Shown: piece by piece, positions 23,875 to 32,483 of the stretch
How positions within the stretch are numbered: the stretch's first letter is position 1
How the letters are laid out: the number at the start of each line of letters is the position of its first letter
Origin: Bacteroidaceae bacterium
GTDB taxonomy: Bacteria > Bacteroidota > Bacteroidia > Bacteroidales > Bacteroidaceae
Direction: 5' to 3'
Length of the DNA stretch: 40,489 nt
Assembly: GCA_017619335.1 (NCBI GenBank)
Contig: JAFZSP010000066.1
Coordinates: 1-40,489 of the forward strand
Notes under the pieces: model-generated
The model's database searches: none
What the model was told of the DNA's origin: nothing
The model's input: only the letters and a program-made list of their open reading frames with translations
Made by a program: the position numbers and the translations under genes

Positions 23875-24501
23875 ATGGCTAAGAAGTTTTTTATCGTACT
23901 CCTGTGTCTCAGCACAGTGTCATTCGCCGTCACCCCTATCCGTCATCATCGGACAACGCTCCCGCAGCCCGATGCCTGTGTGTTGGAGGTGGATGCGCAG
24001 GCCCAATTGGCAGAGGTGCTGAAAGTGGCTTGCCCACTGACACTGACCGGCAGCACGATGAACACTGTCAGCACGCTGACTTCTGCCATTGCTGCCGACC
24101 TCATCACAGCTGCCAAGAAGCACATCGGTGCTCGTTACCGCAGGGGCTCCAGCGGGCCGTCGGCCTTTGATTGTTCGGGATTTACCAGCTACGTCTTCTC
24201 CAAGTTAGGCATCAAGCTGAAGCGTTCCAGCCGTGAGCAGAGCACGCAGGGCACCGTCATCAACGACATCCAGCAGCTCCTGCCGGGCGACCTGGTGTTC
24301 TTCGGTCGTCAGGGCAAGCGCGGTGCCACCGTCAATCACGTGGGAATCGTCACATCTGTGGATGCCGATTCGGGGGCATTTGAGTTTATTCATTCCAGCA
24401 CTTCACAGGGCGTCAGAGTGGATCGTTATCCCGATGTGGCCTATTGGGAACGTTCTTTCATCAATGGTCGCAGAATCATCGGAACAGAGATTGAAGAATA
24501 G
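23875..24501 (+). CDS. NlpC/P60 family peptidoglycan hydrolase
   Basis: The 208-residue exported protein has a hydrophobic signal sequence (KKFFIVLLCLSTVSFA), a spacer, and a C-terminal NlpC/P60 cysteine peptidase domain from about residue 80. The catalytic cysteine is C100 in FDCSGFTSY, the histidine lies in VNHVGIV, and a third polar residue is expected in FEFIHSSTS. Such enzymes cut gamma-D-glutamyl-diaminopimelate or related bonds in wall peptides. Two terminators follow, so it is transcribed apart from the wall-synthesis cluster that begins 147 nt downstream. The ATG at 23875 is used because the promoter lies after the first in-frame ATG. Confidence 0.92.
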   Translation: MAKKFFIVLLCLSTVSFAVTPIRHHRTTLPQPDACVLEVDAQAQLAEVLKVACPLTLTGSTMNTVSTLTSAIAADLITAAKKHIGARYRRGSSGPSAFDCSGFTSYVFSKLGIKLKRSSREQSTQGTVINDIQQLLPGDLVFFGRQGKRGATVNHVGIVTSVDADSGAFEFIHSSTSQGVRVDRYPDVAYWERSFINGRRIIGTEIEE

Positions 24502-24509
24502 ATATGAAC

Positions 24510-24542
24510 ACTTTAACGCCTCCTTCTTGGAGTTAAAGTTTT
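24510..24542 (+). terminator. Terminator 1 after the NlpC/P60 gene
   Basis: ACTTTAA (24510-24516) pairs with TTAAAGT (24533-24539) and CTCC with GGAG around TTCTT, followed by three or four T. The 3' arm can instead pair with a second ACTTTAA at 24543-24549, giving a mutually exclusive hairpin. Confidence 0.7.
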
Positions 24543-24552
24543 ACTTTAAGGA

Positions 24553-24592
24553 CTTAATTTCTAGTAAAATGAGGAAATTAAGAACTTTTTTT
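24553..24592 (+). terminator. Terminator 2 after the NlpC/P60 gene
   Basis: CTTAATTTC (24553-24561) pairs exactly with GAAATTAAG (24574-24582), and a run of seven T follows at 24586-24592. It insulates the dcw promoter 20 nt further on. Confidence 0.8.
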
Positions 24593-24611
24593 GAAAAAAA
24601 TTAGAAAAAAG

Positions 24612-24643
24612 CTTGCATGGTTCAAAGATTCTCAGTACTTTTG
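24612..24643 (+). promoter_or_regulatory. Promoter of the dcw cluster, touching the rsmH start codon
   Basis: CTTG (24612-24615), 20 nt, then TACTTTTG (24636-24643). It has the same form as the promoter at 23775. The ATG of rsmH begins four bases after the -7 box, so transcription should begin at or next to the start codon. Confidence 0.65.
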
Positions 24644-24647
24644 CGCC

Positions 24648-25589
24648 ATGGAAGTCCCCAATTATCACATTCCTGTCATGTTGGAGCCATCAGTGGACGG
24701 CTTAAACGTCAGAAAAAGTGGCGTTTACGTGGATGTGACATTGGGTGGCGGCGGACACAGTCGTGAGATTCTGTTCCGCCTGTCTGAGAAAGGGCGTTTG
24801 TTCAGCTTCGATCAAGACGCGGATGCCATCCGCCGATGCGAGCAGCAAATCCCCTCCTTCGAGCTCTCGGATGCGCCTCATGGGCAATGGACGCTGGTAT
24901 ATTCCAATTTCCGTTATCTGAAGAACTGGATGCGTTATTATGGCGTGGAAGCAATCGACGGTCTCTTGGCAGACTTGGGCGTCTCCAGTCATCATTTCGA
25001 CGAGGGCCAGCGCGGTTTCAGTTTCAAGAGCGATGCGCCTTTAGATATGCGCATGAACCAGCAAGCCCGCCAGACCGCAGCAGACGTTGTGAACACCTAT
25101 TCCCGCGAGCAACTCACTGCCATCTTCCGACTCTATGGTGAACTCCAGCAAGGACACCGATTGGCAGAGGCCCTCGTCAAGGCCCGCAGCCGTCAGGAAA
25201 TCCACACCACAGGACAGTTAGCTGAGGTACTAACACCGCTTCTGGGACGGGACCGCACACAGAAAGACATGGCCCGCGCCTTCCAGGCACTCCGCATCGA
25301 GGTCAATCATGAGATGGATGCCCTGCGAGACATGCTCTCCGCTGCCACAGAACTGCTGGCGCCTGGCGGAAGACTGGTGGTACTGAGCTATCATTCCCTG
25401 GAAGATCGCATCGTCAAGAACGTAATGAGAGCCGGGAACGCAGAAGGTGAACTGGAACAGGACATTTACGGCAATAGCCATTCACCACTCAGACCCATGG
25501 GCAAACCAATGGCCCCTTCCGCAGAAGAGCAAGCTGCCAATCCCCGCAGCCGCAGTGCTAAACTGAGAATAGCAGAGAAGCAGGCATAA
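24648..25589 (+). CDS. rsmH: 16S rRNA (cytosine-1402-N4)-methyltransferase
   Basis: RsmH (MraW) methylates N4 of C1402 in 16S rRNA using S-adenosylmethionine. The 313-residue product shows the N-terminal YHIPVMLEPSVDGL motif, the SAM loop VDVTLGGGGHSREIL, GLLADLGVSSHHFD, RGFSFKSDAPLDMRM and the C-terminal LSYHSLEDRIVKN. ATG at 24648 is used; the TTG-initiated extension to 24591 would begin inside the preceding terminator. It opens the dcw cluster, as is usual, but no mraZ gene precedes it. A 101-nt spacer without recognisable signals separates it from the ftsL-like gene. Confidence 0.96.
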   Translation: MEVPNYHIPVMLEPSVDGLNVRKSGVYVDVTLGGGGHSREILFRLSEKGRLFSFDQDADAIRRCEQQIPSFELSDAPHGQWTLVYSNFRYLKNWMRYYGVEAIDGLLADLGVSSHHFDEGQRGFSFKSDAPLDMRMNQQARQTAADVVNTYSREQLTAIFRLYGELQQGHRLAEALVKARSRQEIHTTGQLAEVLTPLLGRDRTQKDMARAFQALRIEVNHEMDALRDMLSAATELLAPGGRLVVLSYHSLEDRIVKNVMRAGNAEGELEQDIYGNSHSPLRPMGKPMAPSAEEQAANPRSRSAKLRIAEKQA

Positions 25590-25690
25590 GCGTGTGATGA
25601 AATGAAGAATTACAAGTGTTGGCGATAAGAAAATAAGGAGTAGAAACGCGCCACACCATCCTAAATATTTGAGGTAAAAGTGACATTCGC

Positions 25691-26239
25691 ATGAAAAAGA
25701 GTGAAGACAAAAGCGATGATTTGACCCTCATCGTAACCAATCTGGAACCTGACACTAAGGAAGTTGCAGGTGAAGTCCTGGACGTTGACGCCGAGGAGGC
25801 TGCCAGTGTGGAGGACGATGTCCCCGTGGCTGTGACCGAGGACGAGGCCGCTGAGACAGCGACCACCAAGGCCCAAGGAAAGAGCAAGCGTTCTGCCTGG
25901 AAAATCCTTTCCAACGAAGACCTGCCAGCTGTCTCCCTGCGAGAAATCCTGGGCGGTGACTACCTGATTGGCAGCTTCCTGCGTCACAACATTCTCTTCA
26001 TTCTGATGCTGGTGCTCATGGGAATCGTCTATATCAGCAACCGCTACGGCGCCCAGCAGGAAATCATCGAGGAAGTCAACCTGCGCAAGGAACTGCAAGA
26101 GAAAAGAAGCTACGCCCAGACGCAATACGCCAAGCTGACCATGCAAACCCGACAGAGCGCACTGGAACAGCGCCTGAAGAACCTCGGAGACAGCACCCTG
26201 CTCGCTGCCAAGGAGCCCCCTTTCATCATCATCAAATAG
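25691..26239 (+). CDS. ftsL: FtsL-like division protein
   Basis: This 182-residue, single-pass membrane protein lies between rsmH and ftsI, the position of ftsL. A hydrophobic segment (about residues 100-116, ILFILMLVLMGIVYI) is followed by a periplasmic coiled-coil-like stretch (EIIEEVNLRKELQEKRSY) and the tail DSTLLAAKEPPFIIIK, as in the Bacteroidetes FtsL-like family. FtsL bridges FtsQ and FtsW/FtsI in the divisome. The cytoplasmic N-terminus is unusually long: about 65 residues rich in Asp, Glu, Ala and Val, then a basic patch (KSKRSAWK). Identification rests on position and topology more than on sequence. Confidence 0.82.
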   Translation: MKKSEDKSDDLTLIVTNLEPDTKEVAGEVLDVDAEEAASVEDDVPVAVTEDEAAETATTKAQGKSKRSAWKILSNEDLPAVSLREILGGDYLIGSFLRHNILFILMLVLMGIVYISNRYGAQQEIIEEVNLRKELQEKRSYAQTQYAKLTMQTRQSALEQRLKNLGDSTLLAAKEPPFIIIK

Positions 26240-26269
26240 CTACATCACGAAAGATAAACGACGAGTCTT

Positions 26270-28312
26270 ATGAACTTTGACAGCAAACATACCATACCCC
26301 GCTTCCTGTTCATCATCATTCCGATGACCATCTTCGGCCTGCTGATAATCGGCAAGGCTGCCTACGAGATGCTCGTGCAGAGTGACTACTGGGAGACCGT
26401 TCGACAGCGTCTGGCCACCCAGCAGAAAGACATCCCTGCGCTCCGAGGCAACATCTATTCTGCCGACGGACAGCTGATGGTGGGTTCCATGCCTGTCTTT
26501 GACTTGCGCATGGACTTTGTCATCAAGGATCAGGACTCTGTGGCTGAGCGCAAACTCCGCATCCGCCGTGATACCCTCTGGCGCAACGAAGCCGACAGCT
26601 TCTGCATCTCACTCGCCGAACTCTTTCCCAAGCACACTGCACAAGAATACAAGAACATGATCGAAAAGGGACGACGAGAGCAAACCAAACGCAACTTCCT
26701 AATCGTTCGTGGTGTATCCTATATTGATTATAAGGAAATTATGCGCCGCCCCTACGCCCGTCACGGGCACATCGCCACAGGCTTCTATGCCGAGGAAATC
26801 CCCCAGAGACAGAAACCTTACGGTTCAATGGCCCAGCGCACATTAGGCTCCCTGATGACCACCAACGATTCAGCTCGCAACGGCCTGGAACTGGCTTTCG
26901 ACAGCATTCTGCGCGGCACACCGGGCAAGAAGCATCGCGAGAAAGTGCGCCAGAAATGGATGGACAAGACCGATGTGGAACCGGTCGATGGACTGGACAT
27001 CATCACCACCATCGATGTGGGAATGCAGGATGCTGCCGAGAAGATTCTCACACGTAAGTTAAAGGAAATCAATGCTGAAGTAGGTGTTGTGGTGCTCATG
27101 GAAGTCAAGACGGGCGACGTCAAGGCTATTGTGAACATGACGCGCATTGCTCCGGGAGTGTATGCCGAAGTGAAGAACAACGCCATCACCGACCTCTGGG
27201 AACCCGGCTCCACCTTCAAGACAGCTTCCATGATGGTGGCACTGGAAGACGGCGTCATCACCCGAGCCGACGGTGTGGATGTGGGCAATGGTGTATATAT
27301 GATGCATGGCCGTCCAATGAAGGACCACAACTGGCGTAAAGGCGGTTACGGACGACGCATCAGCGTGGATGAGTGTCTGATGTTCTCGTCCAACGTGGGC
27401 GTTAGCCGCATTATCGATGAGCACTATGCCAAGAACCCGGAGAAATATGTGGATGGGCTTTACCGTGAAGGCGTGGGTGTGCCGTTTGACCTGCCGTTCC
27501 CGGGTGTGGGCAAGCCCTACGTGCGTCGTCCCAAACCTGACGGCAGCAACTGGAGCAAGACTGCACTTCCCTGGATGTCAATCGGTTACGAGACACAGAT
27601 TCCACCCATCTACACCGTCACCTTCTACAACGCAATCGCCAACAACGGCTGCATGGTCAAACCCCGCTTCGTCCGCGAGATTCAGCAGGACGGGCAGACA
27701 GTGAAGACATTCCCTGTGGAAGTGGTCAAGCAACGCATCTGCAAGCCTTCCACCCTGCGAGATATTCACGAGATTCTGGAACGTGTGGTCAACGACCCGA
27801 CAGGCCTTGGCAAACGTGCTGGCTGCAAACAGTTTAAAGTCTGCGGAAAGACGGGCACCGCACAGGTGGCCGACGAACACGGCAGCTATCACGGTTCACC
27901 CGCCCGTTACATGGTGAGCTTTGCTGGCTTCTATCCCTCTGAAGACCCGAAATACTCCTGCGTGGTCTGCATCAAGAAGAGCGGACTTCCCGCCTCGGGC
28001 GGCGGACAGGCAGGTCCCGTCTTCAGCGAGTTGGCACAGTATGTGATGGCAAAGGGCGTGTTCCGTTCTGCCGAAGAAGCCGCCGACAGCACCAGCGTCT
28101 TTGAGCGCCCAGCAGCACCCGTACTGCCCGACACCATTGAAGGTAAAGTTCCGGATGTCAAAGGATTGGGTGCACGTGATGCCGTGGGTCTCATGGAAGC
28201 ACAGGGCCTGAAAGTCAAGCTTCACGGACAAGGACGCGTGAAGAGTCAGAGCATCCCTGCCGGTGCCAATGCTGTCAAAGACCAGACCGTCACCCTGGAA
28301 TTGAAGAATTAA
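26270..28312 (+). CDS. ftsI: Division-specific class B penicillin-binding protein with PASTA domain
   Basis: The transpeptidase cross-links septal peptidoglycan. The 680-residue protein has one N-terminal membrane anchor (about 13-33, FLFIIIPMTIFGLLIIGKAA) and a class B dimerisation domain (PALRGNIYSADGQLM). The transpeptidase domain carries the active serine S314 in PGSTFKTAS, SSN at 373-375 and KTGTAQ from K527. A single C-terminal PASTA domain (about 625-680, GKVPDVKGLGARDAVGLMEA) may bind nascent wall or muropeptide. The gene lies 30 nt after ftsL and is followed by a 37-nt G-free spacer before murE. Confidence 0.95.
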   Translation: MNFDSKHTIPRFLFIIIPMTIFGLLIIGKAAYEMLVQSDYWETVRQRLATQQKDIPALRGNIYSADGQLMVGSMPVFDLRMDFVIKDQDSVAERKLRIRRDTLWRNEADSFCISLAELFPKHTAQEYKNMIEKGRREQTKRNFLIVRGVSYIDYKEIMRRPYARHGHIATGFYAEEIPQRQKPYGSMAQRTLGSLMTTNDSARNGLELAFDSILRGTPGKKHREKVRQKWMDKTDVEPVDGLDIITTIDVGMQDAAEKILTRKLKEINAEVGVVVLMEVKTGDVKAIVNMTRIAPGVYAEVKNNAITDLWEPGSTFKTASMMVALEDGVITRADGVDVGNGVYMMHGRPMKDHNWRKGGYGRRISVDECLMFSSNVGVSRIIDEHYAKNPEKYVDGLYREGVGVPFDLPFPGVGKPYVRRPKPDGSNWSKTALPWMSIGYETQIPPIYTVTFYNAIANNGCMVKPRFVREIQQDGQTVKTFPVEVVKQRICKPSTLRDIHEILERVVNDPTGLGKRAGCKQFKVCGKTGTAQVADEHGSYHGSPARYMVSFAGFYPSEDPKYSCVVCIKKSGLPASGGGQAGPVFSELAQYVMAKGVFRSAEEAADSTSVFERPAAPVLPDTIEGKVPDVKGLGARDAVGLMEAQGLKVKLHGQGRVKSQSIPAGANAVKDQTVTLELKN

Positions 28313-28347
28313 CATTTCTAACTTTTACATTTAACATTCTACATCAT
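28313..28347 (+). repeat. G-free heptamer tract between ftsI and murE
   Basis: Five imperfect seven-base units (CATTTCT, AACTTTT, ACATTTA, ACATTCT, ACATCAT) fill the spacer. There is no G between the ftsI stop and the murE start codon. Confidence 0.65.
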
Positions 28348-28349
28348 AT

Positions 28350-29804
28350 ATGAAGCTCTCCGAACTCCTCCAAGTCATTAAGCCGCTGCAAGTCTGCGGC
28401 ACCACGGACACAATCGTGGCAGGCATCGCCATTGACTCCCGACAAGTGAAGCCGGGTTACCTCTTCATTGCCGTCCCTGGTACACAGGTGGATGGGCACA
28501 CCTTCATCCCTAAAGCCATCGAGCAGGGAGCCACAGTCATTGTCTGTCAGACGCTGCCGGAAGTTCAACCGGACAACGTGACCTTCGTCCAAGTGGAGGA
28601 CTCCGAAGGAGCTGTGGGACCGCTGGCACACCATTTCTTCGGCGACCCCACAGAAAAGCTGGACCTCATCGGCGTGACGGGCACCAACGGCAAGACCACC
28701 ACTGCGACGCTGCTGTTCAAGATGTTCCGTGCGTTTGGCTATCGATGCGGCCTCTGCTCCACCGTCTGCAACTACATCGATGAGGAAGCCATTCCCACCG
28801 AACACACCACGCCCGATCCCATCACCCTCAACCGTCTGTTGGGCAGAATGGCCGACGAGGGCTGCCGCTATGCCTTCATGGAAGTGAGCTCCCACAGTGT
28901 GGCACAGCACCGCATCGGAGGGCTGAAGTTCAAGGGCGGCATCTTCACCAACCTCACCCGTGACCACCTGGATTATCACAAGACGTTCGAGGCCTATCGT
29001 GATGCCAAGAAAGCATTCTTTGACCAACTGCCCAAAGATGCCTTCGTGGTCACCAATGCCGACGACAAGAACGGCCTCTTCATGACGCAGAACACACAAG
29101 CCACCGTGAAGACCTACAGCCTGCGCTCGATGGCCGACTTCCGTGCCCGCATCCTGGAAGAGGGCTTTGATGGTATGACGCTGGATTTCTGCGGACGGGA
29201 AGTCTTCGTGCAATTCATCGGACGCTTCAATGTGTCCAACCTGCTGGCTGTCTATGGCGCTGCCGTCTGCATGGGCAAGAAGCCGGAAGATGTCCTGCTG
29301 GTACTCAGCACCTTGCGACCCGTCAATGGCCGATTCGAAACCATCCGCTCTCGAGATGGTGTCACCGCAATCGTAGATTATGCACACACGCCCGATGCAT
29401 TAGATAATGTGTTGGCCACCATCAATGAAATCCTGAAGAAGCCCGGACAATGCATCACAGTCTGCGGAGCTGGCGGCAATCGTGACAAGGGCAAGCGACC
29501 TCTGATGGCACAGTCTGCCGTGCGAGCCAGCGACCGCGTCATCATCACTTCGGACAATCCCCGTTTCGAGGAACCGCAAGACATCATCAATGATATGTTG
29601 GCAGGCATCACTACGCCAGAAGACAAACGTAAAGTACTGGCCATCACAGACCGCCGCGAAGCCATCCGCACCGCCTGCACACTCGCGCAGCCCGGAGACG
29701 TCATCCTCATTGCCGGCAAAGGCCACGAGGACTATCAGGAAATCCGTGGTGTCAAGCACCACTTTGACGACCACGAAGTAGTACGCGAAGCATTTGAACT
29801 CTAA
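28350..29804 (+). CDS. murE: UDP-MurNAc-L-Ala-D-Glu:meso-diaminopimelate ligase
   Basis: MurE adds the third residue of the stem peptide using ATP. The 484-residue cytoplasmic protein has the Mur ligase P-loop [11 protein letters not shown] (K115), the central domain signature [11 protein letters not shown], and YAHTPDAL at the start of the C-terminal domain. DNPR at residues 402-405 is the motif associated with meso-diaminopimelate rather than lysine recognition. This indicates a DAP-type peptidoglycan. It follows ftsI and precedes mraY by 21 nt; its final codons are part of a heptamer repeat. Confidence 0.96.
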   Translation: MKLSELLQVIKPLQVCGTTDTIVAGIAIDSRQVKPGYLFIAVPGTQVDGHTFIPKAIEQGATVIVCQTLPEVQPDNVTFVQVEDSEGAVGPLAHHFFGDPTEKLDLIGVTGTNGKTTTATLLFKMFRAFGYRCGLCSTVCNYIDEEAIPTEHTTPDPITLNRLLGRMADEGCRYAFMEVSSHSVAQHRIGGLKFKGGIFTNLTRDHLDYHKTFEAYRDAKKAFFDQLPKDAFVVTNADDKNGLFMTQNTQATVKTYSLRSMADFRARILEEGFDGMTLDFCGREVFVQFIGRFNVSNLLAVYGAAVCMGKKPEDVLLVLSTLRPVNGRFETIRSRDGVTAIVDYAHTPDALDNVLATINEILKKPGQCITVCGAGGNRDKGKRPLMAQSAVRASDRVIITSDNPRFEEPQDIINDMLAGITTPEDKRKVLAITDRREAIRTACTLAQPGDVILIAGKGHEDYQEIRGVKHHFDDHEVVREAFEL

Positions 29805-29824
29805 ACTCTCAACCCTCCACTCCC
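29797..29824 (+). repeat. G-free heptamer tract across the murE stop codon
   Basis: Units AACTCTA, AACTCTC, AACCCTC and CACTCCC run from the last murE codons to one base before the mraY ATG. No G occurs on the sense strand. Confidence 0.65.
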
Positions 29825-29825
29825 C

Positions 29826-31091
29826 ATGCTATACTACCTCTTCCGCTATCTCAACGAGTTCGGCATTCCCGGTGCTCATATTTGGAGCTACATCTCCTTC
29901 CGCGCCATCCTGACCCTGGTGCTTTCACTGATTATCTCTGCCTGGTTCGGCGAGTGGTTCATCAAATGGATGAAAGCCCGCAACCTCAGCGAGGAACAAC
30001 GTGACCCGAGTATCGACCCCTACGGTGTCAACAAAGTCGGTGTCCCCACCATGGGCGGCATCATTATTATCGTTGCCATCGTCATTCCGGCGCTGCTCTT
30101 TGGCCGCCTGCGCAACATTTATATGTTAATCATGCTCGGTACCACCGTGTGGCTGGGATTGTTGGGCTTCTTGGACGACTGGAAGAAGATGACGCGCAGC
30201 AAGGACGGCATCCGTCCCATCGTGAAATTGGCTGGACAGGCGCTGTTGGGACTGGTCGTGGGACTGGTGCTGTGGCAGAGCCCTGACGCTGTGGTCCATG
30301 AAAATGTCACCAGCGAACGGCAGAACGGCGTGGAAGTGGTCGTTCACACCAGTGAATCCGTCAAGAGCACCGTCACCACCATTCCCTTTGTGAAGAACAA
30401 CAACCTCCGTTACTCCGACTTCTTCCTCTGGCTGGGCCATTATCGCACCGCTGCCGGCTGGATACTCTTTGTCCTCGTGACGACCTTTGCTGTGATGGCC
30501 GTCTCCAATGGTGCCAACCTCAACGACGGTATGGACGGCATGTGTGCCGGCAATTCTGCGGTGATGTGTTTCACGCTGGGCATCTTGGCCTACGTGTCGT
30601 CCCACATCAATCTGGCTTCCTATCTGAATATCATGTTCGTACCAGGCAGTGAGGAACTGGTGGTCTTCCTGATGGCTGTCGTGGGAGCACTCATCGGTTT
30701 CCTCTGGTACAACGCCTATCCGGCACAGGTCTTTATGGGCGATACAGGGTCGCTTGCCATCGGAGGCATTATCGCCGTGACAGCGATCATCATTCACAAG
30801 GAACTGCTACTGCCGCTCATCTGTTTTGTCTTCCTCATGGAAAGCGTCAGTGTGCTTGCACAGACCAACTATGCCCGCTACGGCAACAAGCGGGGCCTGA
30901 AGCTGCGCGTGTTCAAGCGTGCTCCGCTGCACGATGCCTTTCGTGTGGCACCCGGACAGCTGCCAAAAGATTTCCGCGTGCTGCTGAACTGGCCCAAGGG
31001 CTGCTGGTTAGAGTCCAAGATCACCACCCGTTTCTGGATTGTAACAATCATGATGTGCGCACTCGCCATCGTCACTTTAAAAATCAGATAA
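29826..31091 (+). CDS. mraY: Phospho-N-acetylmuramoyl-pentapeptide-transferase
   Basis: MraY transfers phospho-MurNAc-pentapeptide to undecaprenyl phosphate, making lipid I at the inner membrane. The 421-residue protein has about ten membrane helices. Diagnostic motifs are KVGVPTMGGIIII near residue 70, GFLDDWKKM, NLNDGMDGMCAGN, NAYPAQVFMGDTGSLAIGG and APLHDAF. Between the fourth and fifth helix regions it has an extra loop (about residues 155-190, NVTSERQNGVEVVVHTSESV) typical of longer Bacteroidetes forms. Its TAA overlaps the likely murD ATG by one base. Confidence 0.96.
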   Translation: MLYYLFRYLNEFGIPGAHIWSYISFRAILTLVLSLIISAWFGEWFIKWMKARNLSEEQRDPSIDPYGVNKVGVPTMGGIIIIVAIVIPALLFGRLRNIYMLIMLGTTVWLGLLGFLDDWKKMTRSKDGIRPIVKLAGQALLGLVVGLVLWQSPDAVVHENVTSERQNGVEVVVHTSESVKSTVTTIPFVKNNNLRYSDFFLWLGHYRTAAGWILFVLVTTFAVMAVSNGANLNDGMDGMCAGNSAVMCFTLGILAYVSSHINLASYLNIMFVPGSEELVVFLMAVVGALIGFLWYNAYPAQVFMGDTGSLAIGGIIAVTAIIIHKELLLPLICFVFLMESVSVLAQTNYARYGNKRGLKLRVFKRAPLHDAFRVAPGQLPKDFRVLLNWPKGCWLESKITTRFWIVTIMMCALAIVTLKIR

Positions 31092-32428
31092 TGAATATGA
31101 AAAGAATCGTCATACTTGGTGCCGCAGAGAGCGGAGTAGGTGCTGCTGCACTGGCAAAGAAAGAAGGCTTTGATGTCTTCGTGACAGACATGGGGAAAAT
31201 CAAGCCGCATTACAAGGAGATGTTGGATCAGCGCAACATTCCCTGGGAAGAGGGGCAGCACACAGAAGAGCTGATTCTCAATGCCGATGAAATCATCAAG
31301 AGCCCGGGAATCCCCGAAACGGCTCCTATGGTGAAAAAGGTCAAAGCTGCAGGAATCCCCATTATCAGCGAGATAGAATTTGCAGGCCGCTACACCCACT
31401 CCAAGATGATTTGTATTACTGGCTCCAACGGCAAGACCACCACCACCAGCCTCATTTACCACATCTTCAAGAAGGCTGGTTATGACGTGGGACTCGCCGG
31501 CAATATCGGTAACTCACTGGCGCTGCAGGTGGCCGAGGAACCGCATGAGTACTATGTGATAGAACTGTCAAGTTTCCAGTTGGACAATATGTATGACTTC
31601 AGAGCCAACATCGCTGTGCTGCTCAACATCACGCCCGACCATCTGGACCGTTATGACAACTCCATGCAGAACTATACCGATGCCAAAATGCGCATCATCC
31701 AGAACCAGACCAAGGACGATGCCTTCGTCTTCTGGAACGACGACCCCGTCATCACCCGTGAACTGGAGAAGTACCACATCGAGAGTCGCATGTGCCCATT
31801 CAGTATCATTGAGAAGGAAGGAATGATTGGTTATATCGCTGATGGTGAATACCATATCGAGCGCCCCACGCCATTTAACATGGAACAGGAAGCGCTGTCC
31901 CTGACAGGCATACATAATATGTATAATTCCCTGGCAGCAGGTATCACGGCAGACATCAGCGGCATCTCCAACGATGTCATTCGCGAGAGCCTCAGCGATT
32001 TCCAGGGTGTGGAACATCGTCTGGAATATGTGTGCACCGTTCACGGAGTGCGCTTCGTCAATGACTCCAAAGCCACCAATGTGGATGCCTGCTGGTATGC
32101 CCTCGAGAGCATGACACAACCCACCATTCTCATCCTCGGAGGGCTGGACAAGGGCAACGACTACAACCAGATCAAGGACCTTGTTCTGAAGAAGTGCAAG
32201 GCGCTGGTCTATTTAGGTGCCAACAACAGCAAACTCCATGCTTTCTTTGACCAGCTTGGATTGCCAGTGCGTGACACGGCGTCCATGAAAGACTGTGTGA
32301 CAGCTTGTTACGAACTGGCCACTCCTGGCGACACAGTCCTTCTCTCACCCTGTTGCGCCAGCTTCGACCTCTTCAAGAATATGGAAGATCGCGGAGAACA
32401 GTTCAAGGAATTGGCCAGAGGCCTATAA
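31091..32428 (+). CDS. murD: UDP-N-acetylmuramoyl-L-alanine:D-glutamate ligase
   Basis: MurD adds D-glutamate to UDP-MurNAc-L-Ala. The 445-residue protein has an N-terminal Rossmann domain (KRIVILGAAESGVGAAALAK) and the ATP loop GSNGKTTTTS at residues 111-120. ELSSFQLDNM and NITPDHLDRYD mark the central domain, and NDSKATNVDA with LGGLDKGNDY the C-terminal domain. The start at 31091 overlaps the mraY stop (TAATG), favouring coupled translation; ATG at 31097 is an alternative. A start at 31055 inside mraY is unlikely. Confidence 0.95.
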   Translation: MNMKRIVILGAAESGVGAAALAKKEGFDVFVTDMGKIKPHYKEMLDQRNIPWEEGQHTEELILNADEIIKSPGIPETAPMVKKVKAAGIPIISEIEFAGRYTHSKMICITGSNGKTTTTSLIYHIFKKAGYDVGLAGNIGNSLALQVAEEPHEYYVIELSSFQLDNMYDFRANIAVLLNITPDHLDRYDNSMQNYTDAKMRIIQNQTKDDAFVFWNDDPVITRELEKYHIESRMCPFSIIEKEGMIGYIADGEYHIERPTPFNMEQEALSLTGIHNMYNSLAAGITADISGISNDVIRESLSDFQGVEHRLEYVCTVHGVRFVNDSKATNVDACWYALESMTQPTILILGGLDKGNDYNQIKDLVLKKCKALVYLGANNSKLHAFFDQLGLPVRDTASMKDCVTACYELATPGDTVLLSPCCASFDLFKNMEDRGEQFKELARGL

Positions 32429-32431
32429 CAC

Positions 32432-32480
32432 TAAACACTAAACTCTAAACCCTAAACTCACACCCCTCACTCCCTCACCC
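32432..32480 (+). repeat. G-free heptamer tract between murD and ftsW
   Basis: Seven consecutive units (TAAACAC, TAAACTC, TAAACCC, TAAACTC, ACACCCC, TCACTCC, CTCACCC) fill the spacer. There is no G from the murD stop codon to the ftsW ATG at 32484. Confidence 0.75.
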
Positions 32481-32483
32481 CCA

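Noticed and set aside
32432..32480. Telomere-like CTAAAC repeats between murD and ftsW
   Set aside because: The resemblance to telomeric repeats is superficial. The tract changes unit along its length and sits inside an operon, so it was classed with the heptamer tracts.
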